Source: Manihot esculenta (Eukaryota > Streptophyta > Magnoliopsida > Malpighiales > Euphorbiaceae). Taken from it: 64,000 bases of DNA. The stretch is taken from assembly GCF_001659605.2 (NCBI RefSeq), contig NC_035176.2, positions 33,846,716 through 33,910,715 on the forward strand, written 5' to 3'. Shown in pieces: positions 56,166 to 64,000 of the stretch (positions within the stretch are counted from its first letter, which is position 1; each line of letters opens with the position of its first letter). The position numbers and the translations under genes are program-made. The notes under the pieces were generated by a model. That model ran no database searches. It was not told where the DNA came from and saw nothing but the letters and a program-made list of their open reading frames with translations.

Positions 56166-56379
56166 GACTAGGGAAGTTTATAATGTTGTTCTTTAAAGTT
56201 TCAAGGTTTTACTACCAAGTGCCTCACACTTGATAACTTGAACAAACCCAACATTAAAGGATATTTTATTAATTTAATATGTACAGTAATAAACAAAGTG
56301 ATAAAACAAATGCCTCATCTTTACTTATTATAGATAAAATGTCTTTACAATGTACATGGGAGTAGGGCTTACACTAACA
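56166..56379 (-). repeat. Copia element H: 3' LTR, first 214 bases
   Basis: On the minus strand the LTR begins TGTTAGTGTAAGCCC directly after a short purine tract (AGTGGGAGA). It is cut by F; the rest is at 36190-37416. The first bases GACTA are the right target duplication of F. Confidence 0.75.
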
Positions 56380-56380
56380 A

Positions 56381-56389
56381 TCTCCCACT
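56381..56389 (-). promoter_or_regulatory. Polypurine tract, copia element H
   Basis: AGTGGGAGA on the minus strand between the Pol stop and the LTR start, the typical copia arrangement. Confidence 0.7.
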
Positions 56390-56393
56390 AGAA

Positions 56394-56790
56394 CTAGTCC
56401 CAATCAGGCATAGCTCTAAGCCTGAATGTTCTAACATGACCCTCATGTTTGTCTCTAGCTAACTGCTTAGTTAGAGGATCAGCTACATTGTCTTGACTTG
56501 CAATCTTACTTATCTTGATGATTCCTTCTTCGACGATCTCTCGGATAAGATGGTATCTTCTGAGTATATGTTTGGATTTCTGGTATGACCGGGGCTCCTT
56601 AGCATGTGCAATGGCCCTGTTGTTGTCACAAAACAGTTATAATAGATCTAGGATGCTTGGGACAACTCCTAATCCTTTAATAAACTTTTTAATCCAAACA
56701 GCCACTTTAGTAGGTTTACAAGCCGCAATATACTCAGACTTTGTAGTAGAATCAACGACAGTTTTTTCTGTAAGGAAGCCTAGAGATCAC
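56394..56790 (-). pseudogene. pol: Ty1/copia Pol C-terminus (RNase H) remnant of element H
   Basis: On the minus strand it encodes the end of a copia polyprotein. The RNase H motifs DSTTKSEYIAAC, FCDNNRAIAHAKEP, KHILRRYHLIRE and DNVADPLTK appear in order, then a stop 16 bases before the LTR. One in-frame TAA interrupts it just before the CDN motif. Only the last 130 or so residues remain; the rest of gag-pol and the other LTR are not in the window. Relation to the LTR pieces follows from their direct adjacency. Confidence 0.88.
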
Positions 56791-56799
56791 TGTGATAAT

Positions 56800-57000
56800 A
56801 TGCACAATTATGTACTAATATTTTAAAATACTTAGATATTGAGTTTGATTTTGTTTAAAACAGAGTTGATTCGTTTAAATTTTGTTATCTTGGTAGGATT
56901 GGAGAATAACAAGAGAAAAATCCAATTTGGACTCCACATTCTGAGATCAAACGTGGCTACAATCAAATTCATAAAAGAATAAGGAACAGATCTAATTTCC
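56800..57000. other. AT-rich segment, nothing recognised
   Basis: Between the copia remnant and the LTR-like region. No open frame, repeat or motif of note. Confidence 0.5.
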
Positions 57001-57990
57001 AGATGAGTTGTGTTATGAACTACGTTATGAGCATAAATATACTTGAAGAACAGAGCCCGGCTTTAAATCCGTGAATCAAATAGATAACTCTCATCTGTCA
57101 AGTTGTATTCAATTTTGATTTTAGTTACTTGTATTTAGGACTCTTAGTACTATAAAAAGGGGGCAATATAATATATCCGACATCTCATATCATCTCATCT
57201 TTCATCTCTCATTCTTAGCCATTAACATGTGTGGCTAAATTTTTTCTTTTCAGTTAAAGGATAATTAAAATTTCAGTTCAATTAGTTGTGAGATTTATGT
57301 GATTCTATAGTTTACTCGTATTTATATTATTTATGTGTTTATTGCTTAATATCATTCTGTGGATTATTGCATTAAGGCGCCATTGCTTAATTGATAGAAT
57401 GGTATATTGCTATTCAAGTTAATTAAATCCGTAATTTTTTAGTTGAACTGAAATAAATAGTAAATTAGGTTGCATAAGACCCTCCTAAAGGAATAGTATA
57501 ATCTAACTTAAATGAGCCGAGTGTCCCGCATTTGTTAGTTAAGATTAGGTCTTTTTAATTCTTAATGTGTCTCCTACGGTTATCCAAGAGTTAGAGCTAA
57601 TTAACGAGCATCTCTTAACTAGTTTAAAATCTAAAAAAGATTGGATACCTGAAACGTTTTCGATATCTATAGCTGGTTTATCAATAATTAAATTGAAATT
57701 ATTTTATTTGTGATTAACTCACAAAAACTGACACTAAAATTATTCCTTTAATTAAATGTTTTTCATCTTGATTATCTCTCTTAAATTTAAATTGTTTCTT
57801 CCTTTGGATTGATTTTATTTATTCCTCTACATTCAAAACCTCCCCCATTTTATTTTATTTTATTTTTGTTCATTTAATGGAATTAATCCACTTATCAGTC
57901 TCTGTAGGATTGACCCTGTTTACCATCATCACAAGTTTTATTTTAAAACAGAAATTTATTTTTGGTGGCTTCGACGCCCATAACGCTACA
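57000..57990 (+). repeat. Probable old solo or truncated LTR, Tat-like
   Basis: A TATAAAAAGG box at 57151-57160 is followed by a long AT-rich leader. Near 57898-57980 a phrase TCTGTAGGATTGACCCTG and then TTTTTGGTGGCTTCGACGCCC resembles the 3' ends of Tat/Ogre-type LTRs as I recall them. I could not define exact ends, target duplication or a primer site. The region has no open frame. The assignment is tentative. Confidence 0.35.
57151..57160 (+). promoter_or_regulatory. TATA box in the LTR-like remnant
   Basis: TATAAAAAGG followed 30-80 bases later by CT-rich repeats (CATCTCATATCATCTCATC). Confidence 0.4.
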
Positions 57991-58233
57991 ACACAAAAAT
58001 ACGAAGCAGAAAAATAAAATATTTTTGTTTTTCCTTTCAGGATCTGAGTGTTTCATTTAATTTGAAAGGAATAAAAAAACTAATATTTTCATAAACTATT
58101 TTGGACTAATAGTGCTGTTTCTGAAATGAACACCCTTAATGGTATTCACATTAACGTTTTCGTCTGGAGTGTTAGCTCTCTGAATGGATAGATCAGTTAA
58201 GTTGATCTCTGAGCTCATTTGTTAGATAAAAGG

Positions 58234-58258
58234 AAAAAAAAAAAAAAAAAAAAAAAAA
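58234..58258 (+). repeat. Poly-A run of 25
   Basis: An uninterrupted A25. No upstream SINE or LINE structure was recognised, so it is recorded as a simple repeat. Confidence 0.9.
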
Positions 58259-58259
58259 G

Positions 58260-60478
58260 AAGAACATTAGAGAGACTTGAATGGAAAGGAAGGAAGATGA
58301 GCTAAGCCAAGTACTTGCCTTGAACAACAAAACAGGCGGGTATGGGATTGGACTTGAAACAGGGCTCTACTTTGCTAATGGGTCTGGGTAGGACGGACCC
58401 ATTAGCCACTTTAACCCACTTCCTAATCGCGTGTCCACAACAATTTTATTGTTTTAAAAATTTTTTAGGAATCACTAAAATTGAAATATTATTTCCTTTA
58501 TATAAATAAATTCTACTTCAAATATCGTACTAAAAATTTTAAAATATTTTAGTTATAAATTAAGCCAATATATATTAACTATAGTTTAAAAACATGATAT
58601 TTTAATTAGTAATAGAAAATTTAGAAATTGATTCCTTAGTATCTCTCATGCATCATCTGAATGGATGGTAAAGACTGAAATTTAACTTTATTTAATTCAA
58701 ACTCTCTATTTTCTAGAAAATTTGCTTTTCAAAAAATAGTTTTTCTAAATTATGAGAAATTGAGATAAAATGTTAGTTAAATGCTAAGTTGAATAATTTA
58801 TCCCATCAAATAAGGCTTTAAAGAAGCACATATTTTCTTTAGATTCGCCTATCGATTATTTATTTATTTTTTTTAAAATTAATATATTTTTTTTGAAATA
58901 AAAATTAAAAATAGAGAATAAAACCTAAAATCTCTCAGATTTATTCAGATACACTTACTATCAGACTAAATCTTAAAAATAATTTTTTAAATATATTATT
59001 TTGATGTTATTAAAATTAAATTATATTATTATATATTAATTGTAAATTTTTTAAAATAAACTAATTTTATAATATTTAAAATAATACTTTTGGAGAAGTA
59101 TTTTATTAAATTAAAATCGCATATAATTTTTGTCCTTCAATACAATTAAGGTTATTTATTTTTGGTATTGGGCTTTAATCTATTTGTATTTGTATTGTAT
59201 CACACCTTTTTTTTTTCACATTTTTATTTCACATCCTTTTCAGGCATATAAGTTTTGATACTTTATATGGACTTTGGAGCATTTGAATTTTAGAGAAAAA
59301 ATTACTTGCCATAAAGAATGAAATCTTTTATCCATAATTTAATTATGGAGAAATTGTTTGAGTAAGAATATATATACATAAGAAGTACGGACGTGGTAAC
59401 ACAACATAAGAAAATTAGCACAAGTTCAAATATTCATAGCATAAAGGATCATGTTGCCGTTGTGTTAAAAAGAAAACCCTTCTCTAATGGCTCCATTACA
59501 TATTCAGAGATCGCAATGGATATGAAATTAGGAGAGATGTTAATGAATAAATTGACTTGATTCACAAACCTAATAGATCGAGAGTGGCCAAAAAGTGAGT
59601 AAGAGAAATAAGCTAGTAGAGAAGAATTCACCATGAGCTTCGTTGACTGCATCGTTTAATGGCTTCTTCGTTGTATGAGTGCTGCCTATATAGTGGCGAC
59701 CAGTGCAGCAAATTGAAATATTGAATGTAGTGGCCATTAAGGTGGATCCCATTATCAAGTTTATAAGCATTTGGATGACCTGTTATTTTTAATTGTCATT
59801 GTCCTATATACAAAAATTATATTACCCACTTCACTTGCATTTATTATATTGGTTTCCATGTTTGGTAGTAGGAAAGCTATAAGATTTAAACAAATCAAAA
59901 ATATTTTTTATTTATCGTATGTAACAGATGAAAAAAATAGTTAAGAGAAAGAAAACGTTTAGAGGTAACTACCCTTTGGTGTCACTTAAAATCGTTGAAC
60001 TCGAGGAATTTCAATTATCGACAAGGCTAAATCAAACCATTTAAGAGGAAATTATGCCACCAAGCATATAGTTTTTCTTTTTTCAACCATATGGTGTGTA
60101 TGTGCACATGCATATGTGAAAGAAAGAAGAGATAGATGGATGTGGAATTCTCAAGACACATGCTGTGATTGTGCTTTCCAAGTTTTGCTTCCAAATGCAG
60201 GAAATGGTTTTTTATGTCATCAGATTCAATAGCGGATAAGTTCAAGGTATTTATTTTCAAACATGGTTCAGATGGCTCATACTTTTCTTTCTTTATTTTT
60301 TATTTTTTTTCCTCTAATGATGTATAATCGCCGTCTTACTACAGTATAACCTATCATTATCATACAAGGTCATACGTATGGATATACTGTATCTTTTTCC
60401 ATCGTCAGACGGCCATTTAATTCTCTCCAGCACCATGCGGTCATAATCCCGGATATATGGGGTCTATAGCCCCACTAA
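58260..60478. other. AT-rich intergenic DNA without supported genes
   Basis: Long A/T-rich stretches, especially 58440-59400. Short minus-strand open frames near 59449-59770 and 60027-60260 show no recognisable domain, and their coding nature is not supported. This appears to be the least transposon-filled part of the window, though old decayed elements may be hidden in it. Confidence 0.5.
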
Positions 60479-61072
60479 TGTAACGACCCGGAAACCGGAC
60501 CGCTACCGAAACCAGGATCCAGATCGGTTTAAGACCGCCGGGATCCGTAGCAAGCCTAATATACATCCTGTAACACTGGTATAATCACATACATAATCCA
60601 ACATATACATAAAAACTTTAAAAACTTTCATACACCAAGCTTCATTCGTATGCTACATAACTGAAAACATATAAACCCCCATGCTAGAGCCCTCATCAAA
60701 TGCTCTAGCTGGGTCAACATTATATACATCAAGCCTAGTTCACATCTCAACAATAAAAATATAACATACATCATGTACAAAAAGGGATTAACCAAACCTT
60801 AGGGCCAAGCACAATACTAAACCATTACTCTACTTTACATTTCATTACAATACATTATCTTACAATGCATTATTTCAATTTACATTACATGTCCACACTA
60901 ACATGCTAATCTATTACAAAGCCATAACCTTTACCCTTGACGTCTTCCTGGACTACCTCTGACCTGCAAGCCTGGGGGTTAGGGGAAAGGGGTGAGCTAA
61001 AAAGCCCTGTGAGCAGAACAATAATAGAAATCATTTAAACATATGCTTTCATGAAATGCATCACATCACAAA
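60479..61072 (-). repeat. LTR I, minus strand, cut by J
   Basis: On the plus strand it starts TGTAACGACCCGG, the reverse complement of the family LTR end. It continues through the GACCTGCAAGCCTGGGGGTTAGGGG block (the reverse of the conserved pyrimidine/acceptor segment) until J interrupts it. Its remainder should follow J beyond the window. The left flank ACTAA (60474-60478) is the predicted target duplication. Confidence 0.85.
61068..61072 (+). repeat. Predicted target duplication of J, left copy
   Basis: ACAAA directly precedes J. The second copy should follow the J 3' LTR outside the window. Confidence 0.6.
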
Positions 61073-63257
61073 TGTAATACCCGGCTAGACTCCGGTATCG
61101 AAATTCCTACCGTCCGGTGGAATCTCGGATGTCGAAAACCTCTAGAAGGGTAAAATCATGTTTTTATAAAATGTTTTAATGTATTTCATGGGTTTAAACA
61201 AGAAAGAAATTAAGTTTTGAATGAAAATAGTCTTGAGAGGAAGACTCAGGTTCGGCCGCCGAACATGCATGCACTTCGGGAGTGCTTTAGGCCCCCGAAG
61301 GCATAAGTGAGGGAAATCCAGGTTCGGCCGCCGAACCTTATGTTCGGCCGCCGAACATGGCATGCATGCGGAGGCACGTTAGGCCCTCGAAAGTGGCCTG
61401 GCCAGCCACCTATAAAAGGGTCCCTTTGTCTGAATGGGCGAGCTTTTCTCCCCATTTTCGGCCAAGGTGAGTTCTTCGCCGATTTTGAGTCCTTTTCTTC
61501 AAATCTTTCATGATTTTCATGAGTTTTTACTTTGTTTTGAAGATTTTTGAGCAAAGAGCAAGTTTTGAGGCTTGGAAGACTCAGGAGCTCTTTTGCTTTG
61601 GTTTCCAAGTTTAGGTCGTCTCTCTCTCGATCTTCAAGAGGTAAGAGCCGATCTTGAGCTCATTGTATGTTTTAAGCAAGTTTTAAGTTGATCTATGGGG
61701 TAGAAATGCATGTTTAGGTTAGTTGAACTTTGTTAAGTTTTATGTGATTATATGGTCAATGTGTGTTGGATATGCATGTTTGATGTGTTTGAATTGGGGT
61801 TTAGGATAGTTTGAGACCCCTATGTGTTGATGCAAGTGTCTATGCATGATTTGAGAGAGTTGGATGCTTGATTGGAGGGTTTGGGAGGAAAGTGTGCCTT
61901 GAAAAGCTGAGTTTCTGCCCTTTTGGGAGAAACCAGGTTCGGCAGCCGAAAGGACTTTCGGCCGCCGAACCTGTCTGTGAGGCAAGCCTTTCGGCTGACG
62001 AAGCCTGCCCCCAAAAATGGACTTTCGTCTCTGGAGGGCACTTTCGGCCGCCGAAGGTGCCGCCGAACCTGCATGACTTTCGGCTCTGGAGGGACTTTCG
62101 GCCGCCGAACCTGCCGCCGAAAGTGCCCTGTTCAGCCCTCCTTTGCTTGTTTTCTATGATTGTTTTAAGGTGTATTAGGGGGGGTTTTTGGGGAGTATTT
62201 TAGAGTCATGTTCATGAATGTTTGGTCCCTCATTTGAGTCCACCTGTGTAGGTTCGGACCCGAGGAACCGAGGACCCCAGCAGTGAGTCAGTCGCTTCAG
62301 AGTCAGTAGAGCTTTAGCCAGAGGTGAGTGGAATAAACACTTATGTTTTAAAGCAAATAAACATAGATTTGAGTATGTTCATGCATCACGAATGCCATGT
62401 GATATTCTAGGTTGTTTGCATTAGAATTCATGAATATGTTGCATTGCATAATTTGATGATGATGTGGATGGTTATTGGATGATCCTGAGTCCTCAATATG
62501 ATATGATGTAATATGATATGGTATGGAAGTCCGGTTGACCCATTCTACGTCCCGGCACGTTGGAATGTTATGATATGTTATGTTTAAGAGAAAGACCGGT
62601 TGACCCATTCTACGTCCCGGCACCTTGGAATGTAGAGGACTATTGGTGACAATTCCATCCTTGATGTGATTTTTTTGTGTTGTGTTGCATTCCATGAAAG
62701 CATGAAATATAAATTGAATATGTTATTATTCTTCTCACTGGGCTTTATAGCTCACCCCTCTCCCTTAACCCCAGATTTGCAGGTACATGATAGACCAGGA
62801 GGTCAGCAGGAGTAGAGTCAGGATGTTTGTAATAGCTAGATGTGGAGATGAATGTGATGTAATGTAAAAGTATAGTGTAGAAATGTAATGTAATGATGCC
62901 TATTGAGGTTTATAGTTGTGCTTGACCCTAGTATGTTGTTAATCCCTTTGAGTACATGATTTTAATGATGCTTACGTAACCAAACTCAATATATGCTATG
63001 TCACCCCATTGGGGCACTGATGAGACTCCAAAGAGGGGTTAATGTTTATGATTATGATTATGATTATGTATAGTGCATGCTCAGGTTGAGTTTGGTGAAT
63101 GAATGAAAGAAAAGTTTAAAATTTTTATGTATGTTGTTGATCATGTATGGGATTAAACAGGTTCATAGGATAAATGTTTGGCTTGCTACGGGTCTCGGCG
63201 GCCTTAAGCCGATCTGGATCCTAGCGCCGGTAGCGGTCCGATTTTCGGATCGTTACA
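61073..63257 (+). repeat. 5' LTR of element J
   Basis: 2185 bp from TGTAATACC to CGTTACA. Promoter palindromes are near 61251-61390, the leader array near 61935-62125. Two tandem hairpin-like units near 62530-62625 have CCGG/CCGG ends. The conserved donor-like and acceptor-like blocks are present (GAGGTGAGTGG near 62320; CCTTAACCCCAGATTTGCAG near 62762-62781). Confidence 0.94.
61411..61417 (+). promoter_or_regulatory. TATA box, LTR J
   Basis: TATAAAA in the GCCACCTATAAAAGGGTCC context. Confidence 0.78.
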
Positions 63258-63260
63258 GAT

Positions 63261-63272
63261 TAGTATCAGAGC
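63261..63272 (+). promoter_or_regulatory. Primer binding site, element J (one mismatch)
   Basis: TAGTATCAGAGC, with A for the usual second base G; otherwise as in the other elements. Confidence 0.85.
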
Positions 63273-63527
63273 CCTAGGTTCACATGGTCGGACCTAGAGT
63301 GTTGGGCTCATAGAGGTTATAGAAGGTCAAGCACAATAGGAAGATCATGTCCACTAGGATAGGATGTAGAGTCCTGTCTTGAATGATGTTGTGAAATGCC
63401 ATGACTATATGCATGTGCATTAATGATATGCTATGTATGTGATGTATGTGATGCGGGTTCATGTGTTTGCACATGAACCATTTGATGCTAATGTTTATGT
63501 GATGTGTGTTGTTTTTCAGTAAGCAGG

Positions 63528-64000
63528 ATGAGAGGAACTCGTCGATCGGCACGATTGACTGGAGTACCACCCCAGGACGAGGGCACTGATGCCCGTCCTC
63601 CTGCATTGCCTAGGGCAATGTCAAGTAGGTCCAGCAGAGAAAGAGCAGTAAGAGACCCTAGAAGGTCTTTGGATCTGGGTAGAAGCAGATCAGTGAGGGG
63701 AACAGTGCAAGGGGATATGTCAGAGGATGTGGGGGATCAGATGGATGTGGATCAAAGGAGGGATGGCAGTCTCGGAGTAAGTATGTCGGAAGAGGGTATG
63801 GGAGAGTCCCAAGGAGGCACTCAGGCCTCGGGATTTGTTCAGCCACCTTACTACCCACCCTTTTCACATAATCCCGGGTATTCGATGGGAGGTACATTGG
63901 ATTACCCCAATTTTAACCCTTATCACTCTCAGATGCCATACCCACCTTTCTACCCACAGTACCCTATGTATCCACCCTCACCCTACCATCCAAGTACAAT
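63528..64000 (+). CDS. gag: Gag of element J, N-terminal part (runs off window)
   Basis: It opens [12 protein letters not shown] and is open for 157 codons to the edge. It covers the basic N-terminus, the [17 protein letters not shown] segment also seen in B and C, and most of the Pro/Tyr-rich stretch. The closest relatives in the window are B and C. A TTTTTCAG acceptor-like site lies ten bases before the ATG. Confidence 0.9.
   Translation, partial: MRGTRRSARLTGVPPQDEGTDARPPALPRAMSSRSSRERAVRDPRRSLDLGRSRSVRGTVQGDMSEDVGDQMDVDQRRDGSLGVSMSEEGMGESQGGTQASGFVQPPYYPPFSHNPGYSMGGTLDYPNFNPYHSQMPYPPFYPQYPMYPPSPYHPST

Larger units (their letters stand above)
61073..64000 (+). mobile_element. Element J: chromovirus inside LTR I, right part outside window
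   Basis: 5' LTR, primer site and the first 157 codons of Gag are present. LTR type is that of B, C and E (GACTCCGGTATCG). Whether Pol is intact cannot be seen. Confidence 0.92.

Noticed and set aside
56515..56826. Plus-strand open frame of 103 residues
   Set aside because: It is antisense to the clear copia RNase H motifs on the minus strand.
58234..58258. A25 run as the tail of a SINE or processed pseudogene
   Set aside because: No A/B box promoter, target duplication or gene-like sequence found upstream.
59449..59770. Two overlapping short minus-strand open frames in AT-rich DNA, one followed by a donor-like GTGAAT
   Set aside because: No domain, no downstream exon recognised, and poor coding character. 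Not enough to call a host gene.
60027..60260. A 77-residue minus-strand open frame
   Set aside because: No similarity recognised, AT-rich surroundings, and a chance frame is likely.

Overview
The window is a stack of nested LTR retrotransposons from a flowering-plant nuclear genome. Nearly all coding sequence belongs to one Ty3/gypsy chromovirus family. It has a single Gag-Pol frame, a C-terminal chromodomain, LTRs of about 2.2-2.5 kb opening TGTAATACC and closing TTACA, and an initiator-methionine tRNA primer site TGGTATCAGAGC. These traits fit the Tekay/Del clade. A degraded Ty1/copia element and a probable Tat-like LTR remnant make up most of the rest. No convincing host gene, tRNA or rRNA was seen. 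Chromodomain, primer site and plant-type splice signals point to a plant, probably a eudicot; the species cannot be read from the sequence.

Nesting, worked out from LTR ends, 5-bp target duplications and resumed reading frames: copia element H (minus; pieces 36190-37416 and 56166-about 56790) was hit by C (plus; 11515-36189, left end outside) and by F (minus; 37417-56165). C was later hit by E (minus LTR, 9529-11514), B (minus, 13178-23237, duplication CAGCA) and D (plus, 26042-33201, duplication ATCGG). E was hit by A (plus, 1-9528). B was hit by a 154-bp mini-LTR (17623-17776, duplication AGTAA). F was hit by G (plus, 42341-51939, duplication CCTGA). At the right edge, minus LTR I (from 60479) is split by J (plus, from 61073), whose gag runs off the window. 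Between H and I (56800-60478) lies AT-rich DNA with one probable old LTR and no gene I can support.

A has one unbroken Gag-Pol frame and almost identical LTRs, so it may be autonomous. G is intact except for one amber codon between Gag and protease. B and C keep their frame across all insertions and carry only a few nonsense codons. D and F form a separate LTR subfamily. Their pol is thoroughly decayed, and the two copies share derived pol changes, yet their LTR pairs are about 99% alike by eye. They were therefore probably already defective when they moved and were mobilised in trans by relatives such as A or G.

Less ordinary features of the family: dense arrays of the near-palindrome TTCGGCCGCCGAA (containing the ERF-type GCC-box core GCCGCC) on both sides of the TATA box; repeated splice-like signals through the long LTR leader and just before the Gag start; a conserved 9-bp hairpin with a GGGA loop just upstream of the polypurine tract; subfamily-specific tandem hairpin units in the LTR; and a 267-bp foreign block in the C LTR. 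Divergence figures here are counts by eye, not alignments.
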